Origin: Crotalaria pallida
Lineage: Eukaryota > Streptophyta > Magnoliopsida > Fabales > Fabaceae
Length of the DNA: 64,000 nt
Reading direction: 5' to 3'
Assembly (NCBI GenBank): GCA_037953625.1
Contig: CM075655.1
Location: forward strand, 12,976,001-13,040,000
Made by a program: the position numbers and the translations under genes. The notes under the pieces were generated by a model. That model saw nothing but the letters and a program-made list of their open reading frames with translations, had not been told where the DNA came from and made no database searches. How positions within the stretch are numbered: the first letter of the stretch is position 1; each line of letters opens with the position of its first letter. Shown piece by piece: positions 11,702 through 23,791 of this stretch.

Positions 11702-13447
11702 TGTTGGAACTCAAGCTAGTTGGAAGACATGCTTCAAACTCTCTATGGACTTCAAGTTTAATTCAAGATAGTGTTTTGATGATAACAAGCCAACTCAAGT
11801 TCAAGCTCTCAAGTGCAAGTGTCATTCAAGTTTGAAGACTCAAGCAAGGCATAGATTATTAGAAACCTTCTCCTTAGATCAATTGTAAGGTAATGGAGTT
11901 TTTAGTTCTTTAAGAGTTACAAAAGCCAATAAGTTTTTCATTTTAGGAGAGAAGAAGAAAAACGTGTTTTTGCATGAAAAATGTTTTCTGCATTAAATCT
12001 TAGTAAAAATACTTGATGTTACAAAACTCTGTATATTTGTATGTTTGCAAGAGAGATTAATCGATTATCTCATAAAGTAATCGATTAACTTTGTTGCATC
12101 ATAGAAAAATCAGAGAGGTTGTAATCGATTAATTGAATTTTGTTAATCAGTTACTTTCTTATGGAAGTAATCAATTACATGGGTCAAGTAATGGATTATA
12201 ATTGTTGCATCATATATTTTTCAGAGGCTTAGCAATCGATTACAAGCTCTGTAGTAATCGATTACATGATATTTCATCATATGCATATCACAGGCTCAGT
12301 AATCGATTAACTTACTAGTGTAATCAATTATAATGAGTTGCATCATACATTGAACAGGAGTGGTGTAATCGATTAACTATTCTTGGTCTAATCGATTACA
12401 TGGTTTTCAAATGAATTTAAGAATTTCTATTTTTGAAGGAATAATCGATTACCTTCAGAAAGTAATCGATTACTTCATGTTTTATTGAAAAACGTGTCAG
12501 AATCATTTTGATTATTTCCTGATTTGTTTTTATATAAAAGATTCTGATTTATTTTATAAAATTCGAAAATGATTTTAAATTTGAATTATTTCCTTTTTGG
12601 TTTTGAGAATCAAATCTTTATTTTATTTCGTAAATCATTTTGATTTAGTTTTAATTTTAAAACTTATTTCAAATCTTATTTTATTTTATTTTGATTTTGT
12701 TTTACTTATTCAAAATCCTTTTTGATTCTAAAAGTTTTTCTTTTTAAAATCAAAATCACTCCAACATTCAACAGAGTTGATCAGATCATTCATTCATTCC
12801 TTCTGTACGTTTCTCTCTTCTTCTTCTTCACAAGTCTTCTGCTTTTCACTTTCATATTTTTGAAGAACATAAATCCTTATTGGCTGAGTGACTTCTAGAG
12901 AAACAACTACTTCATTATCATAGTACTTGATTGTTGTATCTGTGTTGTTGAAGAACACATCAAACTATTGTAATCACTCTCATTGTATTTGTTCTAAACC
13001 TTAGTGGTTAAGGAGAGAATCCCTTAGTGGACGTTTGATACGTCGTAGGGTGAGGAACCCTGCTGTGTGATTGAGGCCCCTAGCGAACGGAGGTTCCTAG
13101 TAGTGTGCGGGGTGCTCTTGGGTGTAATAGGGTGCGGCTCTATTGCTTGGTATAAGAACTCTCAGGCGGGTCGCTTGGGGACTGGACTAGGCCTTTCGAC
13201 GGGAAGGCTGAACCAGTATAAAATTCACTGGTGCAAGCTTTTCTATCCCTATCTCTTTTAATTTCCGCATATTTCAATTTTTACGTTTCCGCGCTACTCG
13301 TTTATTATTATCTATCGTTTTCGCAATCCGTTTCAAACGCTTAATCTCTCCATCTCAAATCAATTTTTAATTTGTAACGGTTTTTTTTCAATACATTAAT
13401 AAAACTCGTTCACCCCCCCTCTCGAGATTTTGAGGCCAAAACCAACA
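11702..13447 (+). mobile_element. 5' LTR of a Ty1-copia element (tandem array, first LTR)
   Basis: Starts TGTTGGAACTC and ends CCAAAACCAACA, and matches the second LTR (21991-23741) over its whole 1.75 kb with scattered substitutions and small indels. A TATA box (TATATAAAAG, 12531-12540) divides an upstream block rich in TAATCGATTA palindromes (about 12059-12470) from a T-rich and then GC-rich leader (CCTAGCGAACGGAGG, TTTCGACGGGAAGG). A primer site related to initiator tRNA-Met, TGACATCAGAGC, follows at 13450. Confidence 0.9.
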
Positions 13448-13497
13448 TTTGACATCAGAGCTAGTCTCTTGTGTTAAGACTTAACCGTCTCAAGAGT

Positions 13498-14540
13498 ATG
13501 GCTTCAAACTCTCTGTTTGGTGGTGAAGGGAGTTCTATTAACCGACCTCCCATGTTTGATGGGGTAGGGTACGCGTATTGGAAAGCCCGTATAAAAATTT
13601 TTATTCAAGGAGTAGGATTAAAAGTTTGGGATGCAGTAGTAAATGGTCCCTATGTTCCTACCTATGTGGTTAATGGTAACACCGTCGAAAAGCCTATGGC
13701 TGAGTGGACGGAGGAGGAGGAACGTAGAGTCCAGTACGATCTGAAAGCAAAAAATATTATAACATCTGCTTTGAGCTATGATGAGTTTTTTCAGGATATC
13801 AACATGCGAGACAGCACAACAGATGTGGGATACGCTGGAAGTCAAGCATGAAGTTACAACTGAAGTAAAGAGATCGAGAATCAACACGCTGACTGGTGAA
13901 TATGAGTTATTCAGAATGAAAGATGGAGAATCTATTCAAGAGATCCAAAAACGCTTCACAATGATTGTAAATCAACTGACGACATTGGGGGAAGAAATTC
14001 ACCAATGAGGATCTCATTAACAAAGTCCTAAGGTGCTTGGGAAGAGAATGGCAACCCAAAGTGACGGCGATTGCTGAATCAAGAAATCTTTCAACTATGA
14101 CGCTGGCAACACTCTTTGGGAAGTTACAAGAGCACGAAAGAGAATTAAAAAGGTTGGCTCAACATGAAGAAGAGAACAAGAAGGTTAAAAGTTTGGCGTT
14201 CAAGGCTGAAGCACCTGTAACTGAAAGTGACTCGGACAAAGAATTATTGAATGATGAACACATGGGTCTATTGGTGAAAAATTTCGGGAAATTTCTGAGG
14301 AAGAAGAATTTCAACAGAAGAGACAACAACAAGAGTGGAGGCTCAACCATTACATGTCATGAGTGTGGCAAGCCTGGTCACATCAGAGCAGATTGCTACC
14401 AACTGAAAAAGAAAGAGAATTCAGAAAAAGGCACCTCGAATTCAAAGAAGGGGAAGCAAACATACTTGGCATGGTTGGACAATGAATGAAGTTCGGATGA
14501 AGATTCAGACGAACAAGAGGAGACCGCCAACATTTGCTTA
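13498..14540 (+). pseudogene. Ty1-copia gag, frame-shifted copy
   Basis: Starts MASNSLFGGEG and contains the copia gag polypeptide (UBN2-type: FDGVGYAYWKARIKIF, TAQQMWDTLEV, SRINTLTGEYELFRMKDGES) and a CCHC zinc knuckle (CHECGKPGHIRADC, about 14355-14396). Compared with the second gag copy at 23792 it has one extra T in the T run near 13787-13793 and one extra G near 13987-13991, each shifting the frame, plus an in-frame TGA at 14487. The element is therefore not autonomous as it stands. The product would have packaged the element's RNA. Confidence 0.85.
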
Positions 14541-17500
14541 ATGGCTCACGGAGATGAGGTTACTCCGGAAGAAAGGAAGTCGTGGTGGTACTTGGACAAC
14601 GGATGCTCAAAACATATGACTGGAGATAAATCTAAATTTTCGCATCTCGTGCCTAAGGACCAAGGACATGTGACTTTCGGAGATAACAATCAAGGAAAGA
14701 GTCTCGGAGTCGGTAAAATTGGTACACCTCCTAACCCTTGTATTGAAAATGTCTTACATGTTGAGGGCCTAAAACACAATCTGCTAAGTATTAGTCAATT
14801 GTGTGATAAGGGCAATATGGTTATTTTTGATTCTGATAGATGTATTATCGAGGGTAAAATTGATAATCTTATTAAGCTAATTGCTCGCAGGATAAACAAT
14901 GTTTATGTTATTGATTTTAATTCAATACCCTCAAATGATGCGAAATGTTTATTATCTAAAGAGGATGAATCGTGGCTATGGCATAGTAGAATAGGTCACA
15001 TCCACATGGCTCATTTAAATAAAATTTCTTCTAAAAACTTAGTAGTTGGTCTGCCAAAGCAAAATTTTTCTATTTCTGAAAAATGTGATCCTTGTTCTAA
15101 ATCAAAACTCACAAGGGCATCTTTTCCTTCTAAAAACCTTGTTTCATCTCAAAGGCCCCTGGAACTTTTACATATGGATCTTTTTGGACCGTGTCAAACA
15201 AAAAGCTTTGGTGGCAACTATTATTGTTTAATTGTGGTGGATGACTATTCTAGGTATACATAGAAACTTTTTATTACTCATAAAAATGACGCATTTCATG
15301 AATTTAAAAAGCTAGCCAAGATTATTCAAAACCAATTGCATTTGAGCATTGCATCCATTAAAACTGATCATGGTGGAGAATTTGAAAATCATCTTTTTGA
15401 AAAATTTTGCGAAAAACATGGAATTAAGCATTATTTTTCTGCTCCAAGAACTCCTGAGCAAAACGGAGTTGTGGAGAGGAAAAATCGTTCATTAAAAGAG
15501 TTTTCAAGAACAATGCTTAATGACATGAATTTGCCTGCATATTTTTGGGCCGATGCAGTGAGTACAGCTTGTTATGTTATGAACCGTGTTTTAATAAGGC
15601 CTATTTTAAAGAAAACCCCCTATGAGCTGTACAAGGGGAGAAAACCAAATATTTCCCATTTTCGTGTTTTTGGATGTAAATGTTATGTGCATAATAATGG
15701 TAGAGAAAATCTAGGAAGTTTTGAGGCTAGAGCTGATGAGGGCATGTTTCTTGGATATTCTGTTTCGAGCAAAGCATATAGGATTTACAATAAATCTCGT
15801 AATACTATTGAAGAATCTATTCATGTATCATTTGACGAATCCGATCCCAGAAAGTTGGGAAAGGTATTTGTTAATGACATTTCAGGTATTCTTGGAGATC
15901 TATTCATTGATGAGGATGAGGAGCCAAATGCAAAAAGTAAGGAGCATTCCGAAAGCAAAGAAAAATCAATTGAACCAGTTGAGGAGAAAAATCAAGAACA
16001 ATCCATGGAACTCAACGCTGATTTGCCTAAGGAATGGAGAACTTCAAGGCACCATCGCATTGATCAAATCATAGGTGACATCACAAAAGGTGTAAGTACT
16101 CGCAATTCTATTAGCAATCTATGTAACTACTTCGCATTTGTTTCTCAAGTAGAGCCAAAGAATATTTCTGAGGCTATGCTTGATGAGCATTGGCTTTTGG
16201 CAATGCAAGAGGAATTAAACCAGTTCGAAAGAAATCAGGTGTGGGAACTTGTTCCTAGGCCTGAGTCTCATCCGATTATTGGAACTAAGTGGATTTATAA
16301 AAATAAACTCGATGAGGCTGGTTTAATTGTGCAAAACAAATCTAGGTTAGTTGCACAAGGTTACAACCAGGAAGAGGGGATAGATTATGAGGAAACATTT
16401 GCCCCTGTTGCTAGGTTGGAAGCCATTAGACTGCTTTTAGCTTTTGCATGCATTTTGGATTTTAAATTATATCAAATGGACGTAAAGAGTGCCTTTCTTA
16501 ATGGTTTTATAAATGAAGAAGTTTATGTGTATCAACCTCCTGGCTTTGAAAATTATGAACACCCGGATTATGTTTTTAAATTGAAAAAGGCTTTGTACGG
16601 TCTCAAACAAGCTCCTAGAGCGTGGTATGACCGTCTTAGCAAATTTTTATTAGAAAATAATTTTGAAAGAGGGAAGGTTGATAACACGCTTTTTATTAAA
16701 AAGAAAGGAAAGGACATCCTTTTAGTTCAAATTTATGTTGATGATATTATTTTCGGTGCTACTAATGAAACCCTTTGCAAGGAATTTTCGAGTATGATGC
16801 AGGAAGAGTTCGAGATGTCTATGATGGGCGAGCTGAACTTTTTCCTGGGGTTGCAAATAAAGCAAGCAAAGGATGGGATTTTCATAAGCCAAACAAAGTA
16901 CTGCAAGGAGCTATTGAAGAGATTTGGCATGGATAAGGCCAAGGCAGTAGCAACACCTATAAGCACTTCTTGCTATTTGGACAAAGATGAAGGAGGTAAA
17001 TCCGTACAAATCACAAAATATCGAGGTATAATCGGATCCCTTCTCTATTTAACGGCAAGTAGGCCGGATATAATGTTTAGTGTGTGTCTTTGTGCCCGTT
17101 TTTGTAACGCCCTCAAAATAACCCAAGTAATTAATACAAAATGAATACTATTACTTGAGAATATATGGACTTGTAAAATGTTAGAAAATACTGGATTCAA
17201 AATTTTCTTTTATATTTTCCAAATAGTCGGGTGCACAACCCAAAACATAGGATGTTTGGAGAATAGTTTACGTATTACTTTTAAAATCGAATTCGACATT
17301 TACTTTGCTCAAAAGGTAATTTCGCAAATCTTGGATAGCATTCTCTTTGAGGATAAATGTACTCTATTTCATATAAAGGAATTCAAGTATTGCCATCCAG
17401 TTTTCGTCTAGCCAAGCGATACCATTTCCAAAATGTCATAGCCGAATTCTTTCAAATCAATATCAGAGTAAGCGGAAATATCAGGACTATGTAATAGACT

Positions 17501-18584
17501 TTAGTATAAGCATGGATTTTATTTATATCAAAAGGTACGTAATACATAGTCCGGTAGTAAGGATCTCCAAAATCCCAGAACAAGTCCATAAGGCTATGTA
17601 TTTATATGTACATCAAAATAGACCATGGCTCCAGAGTTTTCAAAAGAAATTCCCACAATATATAAAACTCCCAAAGCTGGTCTCATAGAACTGGTCGCGG
17701 CAGTAGTAGTAGAAGTCTCCAAGAAGTAGCAGCAGCCATCATCCAACATCAGCATCAGTAGCTAATCTTCTCCACAGCATCCATCACACCGGATCCTTGA
17801 TCCTCATCATTTACCTTATGCACATACCTAGGGATCATCGCCTCTCCATTGACTCCCGATAGATTAAACGACAAGCTCGTTTCCGCTCTCGTATTCGACA
17901 GGATCCTCCTTGATCTTATTTGAAGGAGTAATTACCCTACCACTGGGTACAGGGTCTGATGAAAACGGGACCTTAATAGGACTCCTTGAAATAGACGGGG
18001 AAGTCTCCTCTCGAATGACTCTAAGAGAAAAAGGGTATGAGCGGGTAGGTTCGAATTGAAAACTGTTAGACAAGCGAGCTGGTCGAGTGAGAGATGATCC
18101 ATGGTAAGTATAAAAAGTAGATACATGCATAGCTTATATGATGGGAATCCTAAACCTACGAGGATGTGATCGAACCAGTGGATTAGTGTGATCGAAGGTA
18201 ACCACTATCTCACCCTCATACACTACTCGGCAATCCTTGCAGATCCATATGCCACTAAGAAGTGGGCGGACCTCGATGCAAGCGATGTAACGCGACATCA
18301 CCTACAAGGGCATAGGGGTAAGCAAATCTATACACATAATCAATAGAGATTAAATGTAGAAGTGATCATGATTATGCACATATAACCCCAAATCAGTTAA
18401 CAGCCATGGTTAACACTTAGTAGCACTTAATGCAGATACGACATTCATACTCATTCTTAATATCAAACCTTAGCTCAAATAAGGTTAAGTGGCATGATGC
18501 CTGATCTTCTTCTCTTTCTGAGATTCTCCATCTAATGTCCTCACGGACGCCAATCCAATACCACAAAGCATTTCCAAATCACGA

Positions 18585-19390
18585 ATACGTTACCAAAACG
18601 TATGGCGCACTAGCTCGGAAGTGATAAAAACGTCACACTACCTGGTGAACGTCACGTCGCCCAAGGATGTAAACCTATCACTTCTCAACATACCATGGGT
18701 GTGATAAAAAACGTCACCACATCTGATGAACGTCACGTCGCCTAAGGACGTAAACCTTATCACTTGTGATACACGACAGAGGTGATAAACAATGTCACCA
18801 TGTCTGATGAACGTCACGTCGCCTAAGGACGTAAACCTTATCACTTGTGTGCACCACACCCTTCTCAACAAACAACGGGTGTGATAAAAAACGTCACCAC
18901 ATCTGATGAACGTCACGTCGCCTAAGGACGTAAACCTTATCACTTGTGATACACGACAGAGGTGATAAACAACGTCACCATGTCTGATGAACGTCACGTC
19001 GCCTAAGGACGTAAACTTTATCACTTGTGTGCAACACACCGTTGAACCATCAAATCAACAGTATACCACATACTGTCCACATTACCAAAATGTGTCATCG
19101 AGCTAGCCACACGACTATGCCTGGAATGTGGTCCATAATACCAACATCGATGTGCACATTTCGTCACCAAGACGAACATCCAACGTTCGCAGCAACCAAT
19201 GCTGGTCACATTACCAAAATGTGACTACAGGCAAGTCATAACCAAATTGGTATTCCCAAAGGTCCTTCACATTTTATCATAACGTGGTAAACGATCTAGC
19301 ATTCAAACTCTTCACTTAAAGAATTGATTGGGATATCTCAATTGTATAACGTGCCACCCGAGCAACGTTATGACGTGCCACCCGAGCAAC
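18585..19390 (-). repeat. Hairpin array (constant ACCAA loop) and tandem GTGATAAA...TTATCACT units in the solo LTR
   Basis: Units beginning GTGATAAA-ACGTCACC and ending ATCACTT recur at about 18620, 18699, 18782, 18880 and 18962, with CGTCACGTCGCC inside each. Around and after them are short perfect inverted repeats with loop ACCAA or ACCAC: stems ATACGTT (18585-18603), ACAGTAT (19058-19076), CACATT (19078-19094), TCGTC (19161-19175) and GTCACATT (19205-19225). Confidence 0.75.
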
Positions 19391-19525
19391 GTCCCGTCAT
19401 CCAAACGGAATAGTCACATCATCAATCAATTTCTTTCAAGTTTTAGATCGCTTGGATTATTGTCATTTAAGCATTGATCAATGGTTCAGAATTGAAAATG
19501 GTATTTCTAATAGTTTGAGTAAAAC

Positions 19526-19727
19526 TACTCGAGTGTTCTACATAGTACTCGAGTGTTCTTCAGATTTTATCAAATTACTCGAGTGTTCTTCATGATACTC
19601 GAGTGTTCTTCATTTTTTTCAAATTACTCGAGTATTCTTAATGATACTCGAGTGTTCTTCATTTTCCAGAAATTCATGTTTCAATTTTGGGTCGAATACT
19701 CGAGTATCAACCCCAATACTCGAGTGT
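19526..19727. repeat. Four pairs of TACTCGAGTG/A palindromic decamers
   Basis: Copies start at 19526/19546, 19576/19596, 19625/19645 and 19698/19718, each pair exactly 20 bp apart; a fifth pair is at 20760/20780 near the TATA box. Sequence between the copies is not conserved to the same degree. Confidence 0.9.
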
Positions 19728-21653
19728 TTTCAGACAGAGAACACTGTAATTTGCATTTTAACATACCATTTTCAATTCTAGCCAATTCTAGTCCAATCCA
19801 ATGATCAACAAAGCTTACATTGTACATGTTAAACATGTTCCAACACAAAAACCACCAATTATTACATTGAATCAAATCTGAGGAACAATTATGCATAAAA
19901 CACATTTTTAACAACTCAACATATCAAATTCAATTCCAACCAATTTTGGCATGAAAACAACTTGCATATAGCTCACATGCAACATATAGAACTTGCTCAG
20001 AACCATTTTAGAGTGCAGGTTGGTCTCCAAACCAATTTCTCTATTCCAACTAAGCCCTTAGAGCCTCTTGGTGGCCCTCTAATCAATTGCATGCAATTTA
20101 AACTCTATCTAGTGAATAGAGAGCTTCCCCCCTTACCTCTTAGATGTGAATCAACAGAGACTTTACCCCAAACTTAGCTTCCAAGCTGAATTCCCCAAAA
20201 TCCACACTGAAACAGAGCAGTTTCAGCAGAGCACCAAGATTGAATTGGTTGATGCATGAAACAACCATAAAAATTGGGGAAATTAGTCTCTATATACTCT
20301 CTACAATTCATACTAGCTAAAGAAACAAGATTCACATGGGGAGGTTATCTGAGCTTACTAGAATCAAGCTCCAAAGTAAGCTCCAGGAACCTGAGACAGC
20401 CAACCAACTCCAACTTCTAAGCTTCGATTCTTCCAATCTATGAACTCTCAGTTCACAATCTTGGTATATTTGTGAAGCCCTGAATGTGAGCTTCTCAATG
20501 GTGTATAGTTTGTGGTTCGAATCAACCCAGAGAGGGAGAATCGATTGAATCAATTCAGAAACCCTAACTCAATCAACACACCCAAACTTTGCCAAATCCT
20601 TCACGAATTCGGTGTTGATTGGTTTTTATAGACTTCAATGGAGTACATGCACGACGACACGACCTCCATGGACGTGGAAGAGTACTGATTTCGTGTCAAC
20701 GAGACGAACTCGTTGGTGGTGACTCACCAAACGCACTAACTCGTCAACTCTGACCAGAATACTCGAGTGTTTCCAAAACTACTCGAGTATTTTGACCAGT
20801 TTTTGAAAAATATAATTTTTATTTCCCTTCCCTCCAAAATCTTTCTAAAATCACTTCAAGGTCCCAAACAGGGATTAATGTGAAAATATTTATTTTCTCA
20901 TATTAAAATTCTCTAATATCATCATTCATAATAAATTACATGAAATCAAGGCTAAAAATAATTAATTATAAATAAACTTTATAATTAACATTTTATTAAT
21001 CAGGGGTTAAAAATCAGGGATGTTACAGTTTTCAGTCGAATCCAAAAGAAACGCACATGGTTGCTGCCAACCGTATAATGAAATATTTGTCTGGCACAAC
21101 TGACATGGGTTTATGGTACCCCAAAGGTTCTTCATGTAATCTTGTTGGGTATTCTGATTCTGACTTTGCTGGCTGCAAAGTAGATAGAAAAAACACTAGC
21201 GACACTTGTCATTTTCTTGGCAATTCGTTGGTATCATGGGCTAGTAAGAAACAGTCTAGTGTGGCCCTATCTACAGCTGAGGCTGAATATGTCGCCGCGG
21301 GTAGTTGTTGTGCGCAAATCTTATGGTTAAAACAGCAACTCCTAGACTTCGGTGTAAGTCTAGATCACATTCCCATAAAATGTGATAATACCAGTGCAAT
21401 TAGTATTACCAAAAACCCAGTGCAACATTCTCGCACTAAGCATATAGAGATCCGACACCATTTTATTCGTGATCATATTCAAAAGGGTGATTGTATTATT
21501 GAGTATGTTGATACTTCGCGGCAGTTGGCTGATATCTTTACGAAACCGCTTCCAAAAGAAAATTTCTTTTTTATTCGTAGAGAAATTGACTTAACTTCTG
21601 CCTCTCACCTCTTTCGAGTATGTGACTATGCTTATCTCTCTTGTTATTATTGA

Positions 21654-21990
21654 TGCATCTTCTTAGTGTTTCAGGGGGAGATAGCACAGCTTTTTGATGA
21701 TTACAAAAGGGGGAGAGATATTCTGATATTGTGAAATATTGTGATTGATTATTATTGATTCATACAGGAGGAGAGATACTCTGAAAGATGCAAATCGTGT
21801 TCGAGATGATATATTTTATGCATCTATACAGGGGGAGATAATATGATTTAATATATTCCTGTGATTATTGTTCTAAGGAAGATCATTGTTATTATATATA
21901 TATATATATGTTTTTGCTGGTATAACACTTGTGATGCAGATAATAAAGAGCATATCAGAATGGTTGTTTGTCATCATCAAAAAGGGGGAG
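21654..21990 (+). other. Copia 3' untranslated region with repeated polypurine tracts
   Basis: Five purine runs (CAGGGGGAGATA, AAAAGGGGGAGAGATA, CAGGAGGAGAGATA, CAGGGGGAGATA, AAAAAGGGGGAG) lie between the pol stop and the LTR; the last one abuts the LTR at 21991 and should be the functional PPT. A short (TA)n tract is at about 21895-21910. Confidence 0.75.
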
Positions 21991-23741
21991 TGTTGGAAGT
22001 CAAGCTAGTTGGAAGACATGCTTCAAACTCTCTATGGACTTCAAGTTTAATTCAAGATAGTGTTTTGATGATAACAACCCAACTCAAGTTCAAGCTCTCA
22101 AGTGCAAGTGTCATTCAAGTTTGAAGACTCAAGCAAGGCATAGATTATTAGAAACCTTCTCCTTATATCAATTGTAAGGTAATGGAGTTTTTAGTTCTTT
22201 AAGAGTTACAAAAGCCAATAAGTTTTTCATTTTAGGAGAGAAGAAGAAAAACGTGTTTTTGCATGAAAAATGTTTTCTGCATTAAATCTTAGTAAAAATA
22301 CTTGATGTTACAAAACTTTGTATATTTGTATGTTTGCAAGAGAGAGTAATCGATTATCTCATAAAGTAATCGATTAACTTTGTTGCATCATAGAAAAATC
22401 AGAGAGGTTGTAATCGATTAATTGAATTTTGTTAATCAGTTACTTTCTTATGGAAGTAATCGATTACATGGGTCAAGTAATCGATTATAATTGTTGCATC
22501 ATATATTTTTCAGAGGCTTAGTAATCGACTACAAGCTCTGTAGTAATCGATTACATGATGTTGCATCATATGCATATCAGAGGCTCAGTAATCGATTAAC
22601 TTACTAGTGTAATCGATTATAATGAGTTGCATCATACATTGAACAGGAGTGGTGTAATCGATTAAGTATTCTTGGTCTAATCGATTACATGGTTTTCAAA
22701 TGAATTTAAGAATTTCTATTTTTGAAGGAATAATCGATTACCTTCAGAAAGTAATCGATTACTTCATGTTTTATTGAAAAACGTGTCAGAATCATTTTGA
22801 TTATTTCCTGATTTGTTTTTATATAAAAGATTCTAATTTATTTTATAAAATTCGAAAATGATTTTAAATTTGAATTATTTCCTTTTTGGTTTTGAGAATC
22901 AAATCTTTATTTTATTTCGTAAATCATTTTGATTTAGTTTTGATTTTAAAACTTATTTCAAATCTTATTTTATTTTATTTTGATTTTGTTTTACTTATTC
23001 AAAATCCTTTTTGATTCTAAAAGTTTTTCTTTTTAAAATCAAAATCACTCCAACATTCAACAGAGTTGATCAGATCGTTCATTCATTCCTTCTGCACTTT
23101 TCTCTCTTCTTCTTCTTCACAAGTCTTCTGCTTTTCACGTTCATATTTTTGAAGAACATAAATCCTTATTGGCTGAGTGACTTCTAGAGAAACAACTACT
23201 TCATTATCATAGTACTTGATTGTTGTATCTGTGTTGTTGAAGAACACATCAAACTATTGTAATCACTCTCATTGTATTTGTTCTAAACCTTAGTGGTTAA
23301 GGAGAGAATCCCTTAGTGGACGTTTGATACGTCGTAGGGTGAGGAACCCTGCTGTGTGATTGAGGCCCCTAGCGAACGGAGGTTCCTAGTAGTGTGCGGG
23401 GTGCGTGCTCTTGGTTGTAATAGGGTGCGGCTCTATTGCTTGGTATAAGAACTCTCAGGCGGGTCGCTTGGGGACTGGACTAGGCCTTTCGACGGGAAGG
23501 CTGAACCAGTATAAAATTCACCGGTGCAAGCTTTTCTATCCCTATCTCTTTTATTTTCCGCATATTTCAATTTTTACGTTTCCGCGCTACTCGTTTATTA
23601 TTATCTATCGTTTTCGCGATCCGTTTCAAACGCTTAATCTCTCCATCTCAAATCAATTTTTAATTTGTAACGGTTTTTTTTCAATACATTAATAAAACTC
23701 GATTCACCCCCCCTCTCGAGATTTTGAGGCCAAAACCAACA
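21991..23741 (+). mobile_element. Second LTR of the Ty1-copia array
   Basis: Starts TGTTGGAAGTC, ends CCAAAACCAACA, and is followed by the primer site TGGCATCAGAGC (23744). It carries 12 exact and 2 degenerate TAATCGATTA palindromes between 22347 and 22761 and a TATA box (TATATAAAAG) near 22820. It serves as 3' LTR of the element to its left and 5' LTR of a truncated second unit to its right. Confidence 0.9.
22347..22761. repeat. Seven pairs of TAATCGATTA palindromes upstream of the LTR TATA box
   Basis: Exact copies start at 22347, 22367, 22411, 22457, 22478, 22544, 22589, 22610, 22655, 22678, 22731 and 22752; degenerate partners at 22432 and 22522. Within pairs the spacing is 20-23 bp; pairs recur mostly every 64-76 bp, with TTGCATCATA and TCAGAGG between several of them. 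The same block is in the first LTR at about 12059-12470 with more mutated copies. Confidence 0.92.
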
Positions 23742-23791
23742 ATTGGCATCAGAGCTAGTCTCTTGTGTTAAGACTTAACCGTCTCAAGAGT

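Larger units (their letters stand above)
17103..21027 (-). mobile_element. Solo LTR of a Ty3-gypsy-type element inserted in copia RT (TSD GTTTT)
   Basis: Flanked by GTTTT on both sides (17098-17102 and 21028-21032). On the plus strand it starts TGTAACGCCC and ends GGGATGTTACA; read on the minus strand it starts TGTAACATCCCTGATTTTT, like the other gypsy LTRs here, so its transcriptional sense is minus. In that direction it shows a palindrome pair (20780-20789 and 20760-20769), a TATA box (TATAAAAAC, 20640-20632), a splice-donor-like AG|GTAAGG at 20136, a second palindrome cluster (19526-19727) and a hairpin array (18585-19225). It carries no gag or pol. The copia reading frame continues exactly on both sides once the LTR and one duplication are left out. 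Confidence 0.92.
14541..21653 (+). pseudogene. Ty1-copia pol (protease, integrase, RT, RNase H), split by a solo LTR
   Basis: One reading frame runs from 14541 to 17097 and resumes at 21033 after the inserted solo LTR. In order: protease with LDNGCSKHMTGD (the usual DSG/DTG is DNG here), the GAG-pre-integrase zinc motif (WHSRIGHIH ... CDPCSKSK), the integrase core (HMDLFGP, VVDDYSRYT, KTDHGGEFEN, EQNGVVERKN), the reverse transcriptase (GTKWIYKNK, YVDDIIFGA at 16734) and, beyond the insertion, RNase H (GYSDSDFAGCKVDRK, STAEAEYVAAGS, RTKHIEIRHHFIRD, ADIFTKPLPKE), ending at 21653. A TAG at 15261 stands where Trp is expected after SRYT. Style and LTR size suggest the SIRE/Maximus group, but I did not test this. 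Confidence 0.9.

Noticed and set aside
18638..19039. 133-codon repetitive minus-strand frame (VIRFTSLGDVTFIR units) as a repeat protein
   Set aside because: It is the translation of the tandem GTGATAAA...TTATCACT units in a solo LTR; stop-free only because units are multiples of three.
22347..22761. CRISPR-like array of short repeats with spacers
   Set aside because: Plant nuclear DNA inside an LTR; repeats are 10 bp palindromes with short, related spacers and no cas genes.
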